A stretch of DNA of 64,000 nt from Morganella morganii_D. GTDB lineage: Bacteria > Pseudomonadota > Gammaproteobacteria > Enterobacterales > Enterobacteriaceae. The stretch lies in NCBI GenBank assembly GCA_044772875.1, contig CP173058.1, forward strand, positions 1,922,001 to 1,986,000, read 5' to 3'. Below, in pieces: positions 1 to 8,108 of the stretch (within the stretch, counting starts at the first letter, position 1; every line of letters begins with the position of its first letter). The notes under the pieces were generated by a model. It saw only the letters and a list, made by a program, of their open reading frames with translations, was not told where the DNA came from and searched no databases. The position numbers were made by a program, and so were the translations under genes.

Positions 1-2
1 GC

Positions 3-509
3 CACCTGAATAAGATTGAGGAAAAGGCGTGTCTGGCCCGGATCGCGGAATCCGTTAATATCGCACTGGATAAAACCAGCGGCGTGATTGCCGTGATTGA
101 AAACACCGCCGGACAGGGCAGTAACCTCGGGTTCCGCTTTGAACAGCTGGCCGCCATAATTGAGGGTGTGGAAGATAAATCCCGCGTCGGTGTCTGTATC
201 GATACCTGTCACGCCTTTGCCGCCGGGTATGATCTGCGGACACAAGAGACCTGCAAAGCCACGTTTGCGGATTTTGAAAACATTGTCGGCTTTGAGTATC
301 TGAAGGGCATGCACCTGAATGATGCCAAAAGTGAGTTTGCCAGCCGCGTTGACCGCCACGACAGTCTCGGTCAGGGTAACATCGGCAACGCGCCGTTTGA
401 GTTTATCATGAAAGACAAGCGGTTTGACGGCATCCCGATGGTGCTGGAAACCGTGAATCCGGATATCTGGGCACAGGAAATTGCCTGGCTGAAATCACTG
501 GCAAAATAA
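3..509 (+). CDS. nfo: Endonuclease IV (AP endonuclease), 3' part
   Basis: Only the last 168 codons are present; the reading frame is open to the left edge. The protein cuts the DNA backbone 5' of abasic sites in base-excision repair. Family-2 AP endonuclease signatures are visible: VIENTAGQGSNLG, VGVCIDTCHAFAAGYD, HLNDAK and RVDRHDSLGQGNIG. These hold the Glu, Asp and His ligands of the trinuclear zinc site. The gene converges on fruK with 6 nt between the two stop codons. The gene order nfo/fruK/efpL resembles the E. coli yei region. Identification is firm; the start lies outside the window. Confidence 0.95.
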   Translation, partial: HLNKIEEKACLARIAESVNIALDKTSGVIAVIENTAGQGSNLGFRFEQLAAIIEGVEDKSRVGVCIDTCHAFAAGYDLRTQETCKATFADFENIVGFEYLKGMHLNDAKSEFASRVDRHDSLGQGNIGNAPFEFIMKDKRFDGIPMVLETVNPDIWAQEIAWLKSLAK

Positions 510-528
510 CCCGGTTTATACTACCGGG
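510..528 (+). terminator. Possible short terminator hairpin between nfo and fruK
   Basis: A 6-bp stem CCCGGT/ACCGGG with a 7-nt loop straddles the fruK stop codon. It is followed in the nfo direction by CTGAGTTTGATTTTT. The stem is short and the T-run is not adjacent, so this is a weak candidate. Confidence 0.3.
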
Positions 529-1454
529 CTGAGTTTGATTTTTGCCATCATTGCCGCCAGTTCGGCGCGGTCACGGACACCGACGCCGGGCTGGCTCACT
601 GCCAGTGCAGACACCGCAGTGGCCATACGCAGCGTGTGTTCGCTGCTCTGACTCATCAGCAGACCGTATACCAGGCCACCGACCATCGAATCCCCCGCCC
701 CGACTGTGCTGACCACCTCACAATGCGGCGGCAGCGCACGCCAGGCACCGGAGGCATTCACCCACAGTGCCCCTTCCTGCCCCAGCGAAATCACCACATG
801 GGCAATCCCTTTATCACGCAGGGCATGTGCAGCGCTGATCACATCTTTCAGTTCCGGCAGGGGTTTACCCGCCCAAACCTCAAGCTCATGGCGGTTGGGT
901 TTCACCAGCCACGGCGTGGCTTTCAGACCGGCCACCAGCGCCTCACGGCTGCTGTCAAAAATAATGCACGGGCACAGCTGGCGCAGGCGGCTCATCCAGG
1001 TGGTAAACCACGCCGGATCCACACCTTCCGGCAGGCTGCCGCTGACCACCACCATATCGAACTGCCCGAGCCAGGTCAGCGAATCCGCCATAAACTTCTG
1101 CCACCCGCTTTCGGTAATACGGAAACCGGAAAAATTCAGATCCGTTACCGAACCGCTGTTTTCGGTCAGTTTCACATTGATCCGGGTGCGCCCCGGGATC
1201 ACATGGAAGCGGTTTGCCAGCCCGTTTTCACTGAAGAAATGCTGGAACTCTTCCTGATTATCTTTCCCCAGAAAGCCGCTGACAGTCACATCCACCCCGA
1301 GGTCTCGCAGAACTTTGGCAACATTTATGCCTTTGCCCGCAGGATGTAACCCAACCGTTCTGACACGGTTCACCTCGCCCGGGACAAGGGACGGACACAT
1401 CCCCACAAGGTCATAGGCCGGATTTAAGGTAATTGTGGCTACTCGACGGGTCAT
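516..1454 (-). CDS. fruK: 1-phosphofructokinase
   Basis: Phosphorylates fructose-1-phosphate to fructose-1,6-bisphosphate. This 312-residue PfkB/ribokinase-family protein starts MTRRVATITLNPAYDLVG, as E. coli FruK does. It carries GLHPAGKGINVAKVL near residue 40 and the C-terminal anion-hole/catalytic motif STVGAGDSMVGGL with the catalytic Asp. The ATG at 1454 gives the usual FruK length and has AGGGAG upstream; the longer frame to 1520 adds residues not seen in the family. In most enterobacteria fruK lies between fruB and fruA, but here it stands alone: nfo converges on it and no gene precedes it on its strand for 700 bp. The PTS partners must be elsewhere or absent. Confidence 0.93.
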   Translation of the reverse strand: MTRRVATITLNPAYDLVGMCPSLVPGEVNRVRTVGLHPAGKGINVAKVLRDLGVDVTVSGFLGKDNQEEFQHFFSENGLANRFHVIPGRTRINVKLTENSGSVTDLNFSGFRITESGWQKFMADSLTWLGQFDMVVVSGSLPEGVDPAWFTTWMSRLRQLCPCIIFDSSREALVAGLKATPWLVKPNRHELEVWAGKPLPELKDVISAAHALRDKGIAHVVISLGQEGALWVNASGAWRALPPHCEVVSTVGAGDSMVGGLVYGLLMSQSSEHTLRMATAVSALAVSQPGVGVRDRAELAAMMAKIKLSPVV

Positions 1455-1691
1455 CAGCCGGGTGCTCCCTCTGTTATTTTTGGCTAACGGGTTATAATCA
1501 TTAGTAATATTGTGCAGCATGATACTACAGCTGCTTTTGAATCGTTTCAGTTATAACACACACACGCGGATATTCTATGCTCTGAATCATTCAATTTGCA
1601 GGAAAAGGCTGTCAAAAACAGACAGGCTGTCACTCCGGCGGGCAGCAGTGTACCATAGCGCCCGCAATCTGATTAAAAAGAAGGAAAAATA

Positions 1692-2114
1692 ATGTCTGTC
1701 GTCGTCGGTACCGGAGTGGTTATTGTGAACAACAAAGGTGAGGTGCTGCTGGGTAAACGCAGCGGTAAACATGCCCCTTACTGGTCCATTTTCGGAGGAC
1801 ATGTTGATCCCGGTGAAACCTTTGAAGCTTGTGCCATCCGTGAAATTCAGGAAGAGATCGGCATTACCATTACTAATCCAAAGGTTATCGGGTTGTGCAA
1901 TAATCTGGAAACCTATCAGGCGGAAGGAAAGCACACCGTATCGGTCTGTCTGCTGGCACATTATGACAGCGGCACCCTGCCGGCGATTCAGGAGCCGGAT
2001 AAATTTGACGGTATTATCTGGTGCGCTCCGGACAATCTGCCGGAACCACATTTTGAAGCCAGCCGTAACGCCATTCATCTGTGGCAGACCGGTCAGTTTT
2101 ATCTGACAAAATAA
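1692..2114 (+). CDS. Nudix hydrolase
   Basis: A 140-residue protein with a complete Nudix box (G-x5-E-x7-REUxEExGU) near residues 36-58: GHVDPGE, then REIQEEIGI. Nudix proteins hydrolyse a nucleoside diphosphate linked to another moiety. A substrate cannot be read from the sequence; the short form suggests a nucleotide pyrophosphatase similar to the MutT/NudG group. AGAAGGAAAA precedes the ATG. It is transcribed away from fruK and about 150 bp ahead of the permease gene, which has its own predicted promoter. Family is certain, substrate unknown. Confidence 0.85.
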   Translation: MSVVVGTGVVIVNNKGEVLLGKRSGKHAPYWSIFGGHVDPGETFEACAIREIQEEIGITITNPKVIGLCNNLETYQAEGKHTVSVCLLAHYDSGTLPAIQEPDKFDGIIWCAPDNLPEPHFEASRNAIHLWQTGQFYLTK

Positions 2115-2205
2115 TCTGTTATATGCCATACCCGCATACACTGTACGGCAATAGCTCGTTTATCACTCAATCACGCTTATTTATCAGTTTATATCCTTTA
2201 CAACC

Positions 2206-2247
2206 TTTACAACCTTTTTTTGCCGCCGTATCATCAAGCTAGTACAC
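2206..2247 (+). promoter_or_regulatory. Predicted promoter with TrpR-like half-site for the aromatic amino acid permease
   Basis: TTTACA at 2206-2211 and TATCAT at 2229-2234 are separated by 17 bp, each 5/6 to the sigma-70 consensus. Just downstream, 2238-2247 reads GCTAGTACAC, matching one half of the TrpR operator (CTAGTAC); the other half is poorly conserved. E. coli mtr is repressed by TrpR, so the position is suggestive. The promoter call is moderate and the operator weak. Confidence 0.4.
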
Positions 2248-2271
2248 GGAGCTGAATAACCGGAGGATTTA

Positions 2272-3519
2272 ATGAGCAGCGACGCAATAACACAAACCAA
2301 ACACCCTTCCGTCCTGGGCGGTGCCATGATTATCGCCGGTACCGCTGTCGGTGCAGGTATGTTTTCCATTCCTGTGATGACGGCCGGTGTCTGGTTTACA
2401 GGCTCTGTTCTGCTGCTGATTTACACCTGGTTCTGCATGTACACCTCCGGACTGATGATCCTCGAGGCAAACCTGAATTACCCGTCCGGCTCCAGCTTTC
2501 ATACTATTACCAAAGATCTGCTGGGTAACGGCTGGTCGGTGATTAACGGGCTGTCCATTGCCTTTGTGCTCTACATTCTGACCTATGCCTATATCTCGGC
2601 GGGCGGTTCGATGTTACAGGAAAACCTGGCAGCACGCGGGTTTGTTATCAGCCCTGCGACGAGCGGAATTTTCTTTGCCGCTGTGGTGGCGGTGATTGTC
2701 TGGATCTCCACCAGGGCCGTTGACCGCCTCTGCACCATTCTTATCGGCGGTATGGTGATTACATTTATCATGTCCGCAGGCGGCATGATCACGGAAGTGA
2801 AAACAGCGGTATTATTTAACACACAGGAACCGGAAGCCCGTTATCTGCCGTATGCGCTGGTGGCGCTGCCGTTCCTGCTGACCTCGTTCGGTTTCCACGG
2901 TAACGTGCCGGGGCTGGTGAAATATTACCGCAATGATGCAAAATCTGTGGTGCGCAGCCTGCTTATCGGTTCCCTGATTTCACTGGTGATTTATATCTTG
3001 TGGCAGCTGGCCGCCCAGGGTAACGTCCCGCGGGAAAACTTTAAGCAGATTATCGCGGAAGGCGGCAACATCACCGCACTGTTAGGCCAGATGAAAGCGG
3101 CCATCAGCAGTGATACCACGGTGCAGTTACTCAACGCCTTCAGTTATATGGCACTGGCCAGTTCCTTCCTGGGGGTGTCACTGGGGCTGTTTGACTATAT
3201 CGCGGACTTCTTTAAGTTTAAGGATAGCGGTACCGGCCGCCTGAAATCAGCGGTATTCACCTTTATTCCGCCGGCCATTCTGGCAGTGCTGTACCCGAAC
3301 GGTTTTCTGTATGCCATCGGCTATGCCGGGCTGGCTGCAACTATCTGGGCCGTCATTGTCCCGGCGCTGATGGCGAAAGCCACCCGCCGCCGCTTCCCGC
3401 AGGCAGCCTACCGTGTGCCTGGCGGTAATGCGATGATCATCTTTATCATTCTGTTCGGGCTTATCAACGCCGCAGCACATATTTTGTCCATGATGGATCT
3501 CCTGCCGTTTTACCGCTGA
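2272..3519 (+). CDS. mtr: Tryptophan/aromatic amino acid permease, Mtr type
   Basis: A 415-residue inner-membrane transporter of the hydroxy/aromatic amino acid permease family with about 11 hydrophobic segments. It follows E. coli Mtr (414 residues) closely: MFSIPVMTAGVWF near residue 25, SGLMILEANLNYPSGSSF near 63, AFVLYILTYAYISAGG near 95, and FLYAIGYAGLAATIWA near 345. It imports tryptophan or a related aromatic amino acid by proton symport. Start ATG has CCGGAGGA 6 nt upstream. TyrP is the next closest relative, but the long shared blocks favour Mtr. Confidence 0.85.
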   Translation: MSSDAITQTKHPSVLGGAMIIAGTAVGAGMFSIPVMTAGVWFTGSVLLLIYTWFCMYTSGLMILEANLNYPSGSSFHTITKDLLGNGWSVINGLSIAFVLYILTYAYISAGGSMLQENLAARGFVISPATSGIFFAAVVAVIVWISTRAVDRLCTILIGGMVITFIMSAGGMITEVKTAVLFNTQEPEARYLPYALVALPFLLTSFGFHGNVPGLVKYYRNDAKSVVRSLLIGSLISLVIYILWQLAAQGNVPRENFKQIIAEGGNITALLGQMKAAISSDTTVQLLNAFSYMALASSFLGVSLGLFDYIADFFKFKDSGTGRLKSAVFTFIPPAILAVLYPNGFLYAIGYAGLAATIWAVIVPALMAKATRRRFPQAAYRVPGGNAMIIFIILFGLINAAAHILSMMDLLPFYR

Positions 3520-3670
3520 TTTAACTCTGATATCACACCCGCTGCACTTCTGTATGCGGGTATGATAATTTGGACTTGCACATTGGAAAAACTGCGGGTA
3601 ATTTTGTCGCCAATCCGCAGGTCTGAAGGCCTGCTTTATTATTGACGTTAATTATGTAACGGGACAAATT

Positions 3671-4243
3671 ATGGCAAAAGCCAATGAAATTAAACGCGGA
3701 ACCGCAGTGAGCCATAACGGCAAACTGCTGATGGTCAAAGATATCGATGTCCAGACGCCAAGTGCCCGCGGGGCAAGCACCCTGTATAAAATGCGTTTTA
3801 CTGATGTCCGTACCGGTCAGAAAGTAGAAGAGCGTTTTAAAGGCGATGATATTATCGAGACCATTACGTTAACCCGCCGCGCTGTTCAGCTCTCTTATGT
3901 TGACGGTGATGAATATGTCTTTATGGATGATGAAGACTTCACGCCTTATCCGCTGAAAAAAGATCAGATTGAAGAAGAGCTGCTGTTTATTCCGGAGGAA
4001 GGTCTGCCGGGTATGCAGGTGCTGACAATGGACGGCCGGGTGCTGGCGCTGGAACTGCCGCAGACTGTTGATATGGAAATCACTGAAACCACTCCGGGCA
4101 TCAAAGGGGCATCCGCCAGTGCGCGGACCAAACCGGCAACCATGCCGACCGGGCTGGTGATTCAGGTGCCTGAATACCTGAGTAACGGTGAAAAGATCCG
4201 CATTCATATCGCGGAACGCCGTTATATGGGCCGCGCGGACTAA
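3671..4243 (+). CDS. efpL: Elongation factor P-like protein EfpL (YeiP)
   Basis: A 190-residue EF-P paralogue with the three-domain layout: KOW-like N-terminal domain, then two OB folds ending in PGLVIQVPEYL...EKIRIHIAERRYMGRAD-type sequence. It acts on ribosomes stalled at proline-rich motifs. The tip of the first-domain loop reads PSARGAST, with Arg where EF-P has its modified lysine, as in EfpL proteins; no modifying enzyme is encoded nearby. Length and sequence match E. coli YeiP almost throughout. The position between mtr and lpxT partly keeps the E. coli yei order. A strong -10-like TATGATAAT lies near 3560. Confidence 0.95.
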   Translation: MAKANEIKRGTAVSHNGKLLMVKDIDVQTPSARGASTLYKMRFTDVRTGQKVEERFKGDDIIETITLTRRAVQLSYVDGDEYVFMDDEDFTPYPLKKDQIEEELLFIPEEGLPGMQVLTMDGRVLALELPQTVDMEITETTPGIKGASASARTKPATMPTGLVIQVPEYLSNGEKIRIHIAERRYMGRAD

Positions 4244-4279
4244 TTCCCGCTGCCGGTAAAACTGTCTGTTACCGGGTTA

Positions 4280-4307
4280 CCGGTTTTCTGCGCTTTGCGG
4301 AAACCGG
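4280..4307 (+). terminator. Hairpin after efpL
   Basis: A stem of CCGGTTT paired with AAACCGG, extended by partial inner pairing, lies 36 nt after the efpL stop. No T-run follows, so it may stabilise mRNA or act as a Rho-assisted terminator. Confidence 0.35.
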
Positions 4308-4333
4308 CTGACCCGCCGTTATTTCCGCATCCT

Positions 4334-4672
4334 TCAGAAATAATCCACCCGCAGATAAGCTTCCCGGCGCTTTTCATTCAGCACCGTGTAAGACGTGCGC
4401 CCCATTGACTGCGGCAGACGACCCTGGGCAAGTTCACCTTCTGCGGTATTGTCCTGCATACTGGCAGGTTCACCATTGCGCAGACAACGGTATTCAAACG
4501 ACGGCTGTCTGTCATGCTGTTTTTCCGCCGTCAGGACACTGACTTCACAGGCGGCATTCACCACACTGCCGGACAGCAGAATCGTCCCTTCACTGATACC
4601 GGATGCTGTACCCGGCATGATAACTGACAAGCTAAACAACATACCACTGAAAATAGCCTTAAGATGATTCAT
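4334..4672 (-). CDS. Short secreted protein resembling the N-terminal part of a fimbrial subunit
   Basis: 112 residues. It has a signal peptide of about 25 residues (MNHLKAIFSGMLFSLSVIMP, then a small-residue cleavage region). Next comes a pilin-like segment GTILLSGSVVNAACEV with one Cys, and a second Cys in YRCLRN. It ends in the hydrophobic-aromatic LRVDYF. Type 1 pilins start with G-x-[IV]-x-[FL]-x-G-x-V-V-x-x-x-C, which this matches, but they are longer (about 150-180 residues) and pair two Cys in the Ig-like fold. ATG at 4672 is preferred (GAGGTG 6 nt upstream) over the GTG at 4681. It lies next to a paralogue at 4850-5179; no usher or chaperone is adjacent. Function unknown. Confidence 0.65.
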   Translation of the reverse strand: MNHLKAIFSGMLFSLSVIMPGTASGISEGTILLSGSVVNAACEVSVLTAEKQHDRQPSFEYRCLRNGEPASMQDNTAEGELAQGRLPQSMGRTSYTVLNEKRREAYLRVDYF

Positions 4673-4752
4673 CACAGGCACCTCACTGTTGTTTCGTCGG
4701 ACTGACGACCAGCGTGTTAACGTTACCGCTATCCTTGTTATAACGCGCCGGG

Positions 4753-4821
4753 CACAAAAAAAGAAGAGGAAACGGAGATCGCGGAGTGGTACGTCACACG
4801 ATTTTTACCGGTTTCCTCTTC
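4753..4821 (-). terminator. Rho-independent terminator between the two pilin-like genes
   Basis: On the minus strand, an 11-bp perfect stem (GAAGAGGAAAC with GTTTCCTCTTC, at 4811-4821 and 4763-4773) is followed directly by a run of seven or more T. The loop is about 37 nt. It sits 29 nt past the stop of the gene at 4850-5179. Confidence 0.7.
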
Positions 4822-4849
4822 ATATATTAATTGTGATGCTCAGTCTGCA

Positions 4850-5179
4850 TTAAAGATAACTGACAACAACCATAGCTAATCGTTTACTGTCATCCAGCCA
4901 GTGAAGTTTTGCCTCACCCATACTGGCCGGGATCAGATCGGAAACTGACCGGGTATTACGGGTAATCGTCCGGGTCGTCAGCCGTTCTTTCTTCATTCCG
5001 GAACGGTAACAGCTGGAACTGATGTCATTAGTCTGAAAGGCCATTGTGCAGGGACCTTCAACAATCGCACCATGAAAAATGATCACGCCGGATACTGACC
5101 GGCCTTTACTTTCAGTTGCCGGAGCAAAACTGCTCATTAATAAACCTGCGGCAGCGATAAAGAACTGTAGCTTTTTCAT
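4850..5179 (-). CDS. Short secreted pilin-like protein, paralogue of the neighbour
   Basis: 109 residues with a clear signal peptide (MKKLQFFIAAAGLLMSSFAP). The mature part has GVIIFHGAIVEGPCTMAF, the same pilin-type strand with Cys as its neighbour (GTILLSGSVVNAACEV), and a second Cys in SSSCYRSG. Both proteins share a [LI]P-x-SMG block and a hydrophobic C-terminus (here MVVVSYL). The pair probably arose by duplication. Both may be small periplasmic Ig-like proteins rather than assembled pilins. The gene is monocistronic, with a terminator behind it. No recognised name. Confidence 0.65.
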   Translation of the reverse strand: MKKLQFFIAAAGLLMSSFAPATESKGRSVSGVIIFHGAIVEGPCTMAFQTNDISSSCYRSGMKKERLTTRTITRNTRSVSDLIPASMGEAKLHWLDDSKRLAMVVVSYL

Positions 5180-5540
5180 AACATACCTCTTCAGATAAGT
5201 ATTCGCAGAGGCAATCCGTTTGCCGCCGGGATGAAAAATATTCGCTTAGTCTTTATCGACAATAAGTCACTAATCTTTACGCAGATATAACAAAAAGCCG
5301 TATCTTTAGCACACAGCCAGCGTTATATTCCGCAATTTATTATTATATGATATTTATTCGGTCTTATTAACTACATTACTCTCTGTAGTTATGATTATAG
5401 TCATCAACCTGAAATTAACAACTTTCACATAAAAACAACATACACTATTTCCCTTTTTCTGTATAAAACCTTATCCGTATTTCTGTCAGACTACCGCATG
5501 CTGTTCTCACTAAAATATTTAATTATCATCAGGTTTCGTC
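5180..5540. other. AT-rich intergenic region
   Basis: This 361-bp stretch separates the divergent pilin-like gene and lpxT and is clearly AT-rich. I see no conserved reading frame and no strong dyad. It presumably holds two divergent promoters. Confidence 0.4.
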
Positions 5541-6260
5541 ATGGCAGTGCAACGTTTCACTCTTCCGCTTTTTATCAGTCCCGCAGGTATCATGCTGTTC
5601 CTTTCCTGGTACCTGCCGGTTGATCACGGCTGGTGGGCGATACCTGACCATGCAATCTTCCGTTTTTTCAATGATCCGCTCGCCGGTAACCATTCACTGG
5701 CGATCTTTATTGCAGTCATTAATAACCGCGCGTTTGACCTGGCTGCACTTCTGCTGATGGGGCTGATCTATTACGCCGCTTTCCGTAAACAGGACAGCGC
5801 CGGTCAACGCCGTCTGGTGATGGCGGGAATTGTGATGGTAATAAGTGCTGTGCTGATTAATCAGGCAGGACAGGCAATCCCCTTTAATCGTCTCAGCCCG
5901 ACACTGGAGCTGGATTCTGTTCACCGTATCAGTGATATCACCGGAATATTTACAAAAGATGCCTCAAAAAGCAGTTTTCCGGGCGACCACGGGCTGATGC
6001 TGATGATTTTTGCCGCCTTTGTCTGGCGCTATGCCGGATTTTATTATTTTATTGCGGCCATTTTACTGATTGTTATTTTTTCCTTACCAAGGATAATGGC
6101 CGGCGCACACTGGTTCAGTGATATTCTGGCCGGTTCGCTGTCGCTGACATTAATCACTCTCCCCTGGATTTTACTGACACCACTGAGTGACCGGTGTGTA
6201 AATTTTCTGATACGCTGTATGCCCCGTTTATCCGATATTACAAAGAAAATTTCACATTAA
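5541..6260 (+). CDS. lpxT: Lipid A phosphotransferase LpxT (PAP2 family)
   Basis: A 239-residue inner-membrane enzyme that transfers phosphate from undecaprenyl pyrophosphate to lipid A on the periplasmic face. PAP2 motifs are visible: KDASKSSFPGDHG near residue 147 (motif C2 with catalytic His) and RIMAGAHWFSD near 190 (motif C3 with the second His). Five to six membrane segments match the family, and TPLSDR closes the last one as in E. coli LpxT. The position just before mepS is the same as in E. coli (yeiU-spr). Confidence 0.9.
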   Translation: MAVQRFTLPLFISPAGIMLFLSWYLPVDHGWWAIPDHAIFRFFNDPLAGNHSLAIFIAVINNRAFDLAALLLMGLIYYAAFRKQDSAGQRRLVMAGIVMVISAVLINQAGQAIPFNRLSPTLELDSVHRISDITGIFTKDASKSSFPGDHGLMLMIFAAFVWRYAGFYYFIAAILLIVIFSLPRIMAGAHWFSDILAGSLSLTLITLPWILLTPLSDRCVNFLIRCMPRLSDITKKISH

Positions 6261-6581
6261 TTATACATATCCGACATCACATCCTGGTTGTTTTGCTGAT
6301 AAATTTAAGGTTTTGTAAATAACCGGCTTCTCCCCTCGCCATTTTCAGTACCTTTATGTAGTATCAATCCGTCCGATTATTAGGAATTGATTAATTTCAC
6401 CGATAATTACGGATGACTGATTAATATTTCCTCAGTGATTGTTCATGGAGATTAAACGTGCCGCTCCGCACGTTTTCAGAATAAACATATTGTGCACATA
6501 CGCAGATTTAACTAGTGTTGGTATGTTTTGTTTTTTTAAAGTGACATTTGTCACATAAGGACTGCAAGGGAAAACTCACAC
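6261..6581 (+). other. mepS upstream region
   Basis: This 321-bp non-coding stretch between lpxT and mepS is AT-rich and holds the GTGACA/TGTCAC dyad described separately. No reading frame is convincing. Confidence 0.4.
6540..6555 (+). promoter_or_regulatory. CRP-like dyad upstream of mepS
   Basis: AGTGA-CATTTG-TCACA matches the CRP consensus TGTGA-N6-TCACA at 9 of 10 core positions. It ends 26 nt before the mepS start codon, so it would lie near or inside the 5' untranslated region and could act as a roadblock or repressor site. It may serve another regulator of similar half-site. Confidence 0.4.
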
Positions 6582-7136
6582 ATGGTCACATCTCAACCAA
6601 TTCTGAGATATATCACCCGGATTGTTCCGGCATTGATTATCGCAGCGACATTGTCAGCATGCAGTACATCTCCAAATTCAGCCCGTCAAGTTCAATCTGA
6701 AACCCGTACAAACAGTTTTATTTTGCAAGCGTCTCAGGATGAATTCGAACAATTAGTGAATAATGTCGATGTTAAATCCAAACTGATGTCTCAGTATGCC
6801 AGCTGGAAAGGCGTTGCTTACCGCCTCGGCGGCACCACCCGCTCCGGTATTGACTGCTCCGCATTTGTCCGCCAGACCTTCCTCGATCAGTTCGGTATGG
6901 AACTGCCGCGTTCAACAGCAGAACAACAGTCTGTCGGCACCAGCGTAAAGCGCGCTAAATTACAGGCCGGTGATCTGGTGTTATTTAAAACCGGAAAACG
7001 TCAGCGTCATGTCGGTATTTATGTCGGTAATGACAAATTTGTCCATGCATCCACATCAAACGGTGTTATCGTCTCAAACATGACGGATAAATACTGGAAC
7101 AACCGTTATTACGACGGACGCCGTTTAATTAAATAA
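6582..7136 (+). CDS. mepS: Murein DD-endopeptidase MepS (Spr), NlpC/P60 lipoprotein
   Basis: A 184-residue outer-membrane lipoprotein that cleaves D-Ala-mDAP cross-links so peptidoglycan can expand. The signal peptide ends in the lipobox LSAC with the lipidated Cys27. The NlpC/P60 catalytic residues are Cys92 in GIDCSAFV, His143 in RHVGIYVG and His155 in FVHAST. Sequence follows E. coli MepS from MVTSQPILRYI onward. A terminator follows at once. Confidence 0.95.
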   Translation: MVTSQPILRYITRIVPALIIAATLSACSTSPNSARQVQSETRTNSFILQASQDEFEQLVNNVDVKSKLMSQYASWKGVAYRLGGTTRSGIDCSAFVRQTFLDQFGMELPRSTAEQQSVGTSVKRAKLQAGDLVLFKTGKRQRHVGIYVGNDKFVHASTSNGVIVSNMTDKYWNNRYYDGRRLIK

Positions 7137-7171
7137 TACATTCACTCCCTTGCAGTGTATTATTTAAAAAG

Positions 7172-7201
7172 AAAAAGCTTCCTTTTCAGGAAGCTTTTTT
7201 T
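7172..7201 (+). terminator. Rho-independent terminator after mepS
   Basis: A 12-bp stem (AAAAAGCTTCCT with AGGAAGCTTTTT), loop TTTC, and a T-run. The A-rich left arm means it can also work on the minus strand for yejG. Confidence 0.85.
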
Positions 7202-7250
7202 GTATCTGTATTTTATCAAAACCCGTCTTTCAGACCGGCAGGGTTACACA

Positions 7251-7595
7251 TCAGAACGGGTAACGGGCAGAAATATTCTCTGCAATTGCCGCTCCTGCGG
7301 TTTTCAGGGCACACAGTGCCATGCTTTCATCATCACTGTGTAAAAACAGGCACGGCTCCCCTTCCCAGGTCAGGATCAGACTGTCAATCTGCAATCCTTC
7401 CAGGTGCGACCGTATAACGCACAGTGCATCATACGTTGAATGATGGCCGTGACTCAGTAATTTTAAGCCGGTCAGGCTGCCTTCCCTGCTCTGCAAAGAT
7501 TCCGGTAATGCCTCTAACCGGCGGCCGTCATCATGACCGGTAAGCCGGTAATGCTGTGGCAGGCGGGAAACAACTGAAAGTGCATTACTATTCAC
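7251..7595 (-). CDS. yejG: Conserved protein YejG
   Basis: 114 residues, the same length as E. coli YejG. Shared blocks are SVVSRLPQHYR at the start, LTGLKLLS in the middle, WEGEPCLFLHSDDE and the end LKTAGAAIAENISARYPF. The function is unknown; nothing here suggests a catalytic site or membrane segment. Its position between mepS and bcr matches E. coli apart from the missing yejABEF and pdeN genes. Confidence 0.85.
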   Translation of the reverse strand: MNSNALSVVSRLPQHYRLTGHDDGRRLEALPESLQSREGSLTGLKLLSHGHHSTYDALCVIRSHLEGLQIDSLILTWEGEPCLFLHSDDESMALCALKTAGAAIAENISARYPF

Positions 7596-8108
7596 ACTAT
7601 TATCCTGTCATACTGTGCCGGTAAGTCATCTGAAATAAAATTTCCGACCTAATCCCTTCGGAATTAACGAACGTTCTGTGTTCACGGATGATAAAACACC
7701 GGTAATTTACTCCGGATCCGGTACTTAAGCACGATAGAACTTTTTCGCCGGATGTTAATGTCATCGATCTGATTACTTCTATTTGTATACTGTTTTGTTA
7801 ATTTTCTCAACTGATTTATTTTATATCTTATAACTAAAATTGAATGAATAAGGATATAATTCCGTGTTGTAATAACCGGGTTACCCAAAAACACAATGAA
7901 ATATCAGCTTATTATATAATCAAGAGAAAAGAATACGGTATTATCCATGGTATTCCGCCATAAAACAAAATTCACATTAATGTAACTTTTCATGCTTCAG
8001 ATCAAGCGGATCGTGCCCGGGTAGTTATCCGGAGTAATCATTCGACTTTTACTGATATTGAGGAATGACCGGCCCGGAGAACTCCGGGCCGGCAGCAGAG
8101 AAAGGAAA
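7596..8108. other. Intergenic region between yejG and bcr
   Basis: Mostly AT-rich with no convincing gene; a 70-codon minus-strand frame at 7682-7894 has no recognisable features. At 8069-8092 a GC-rich 11-bp perfect hairpin (CCGGCCCGGAG/CTCCGGGCCGG) lies 17 nt past the bcr stop and probably ends bcr transcription, although no T-run follows on that strand. Confidence 0.45.

Noticed and set aside
636..1349. Long plus-strand frame opposite fruK
   Set aside because: It is a shadow of the GC-rich fruK coding sequence and matches no family.
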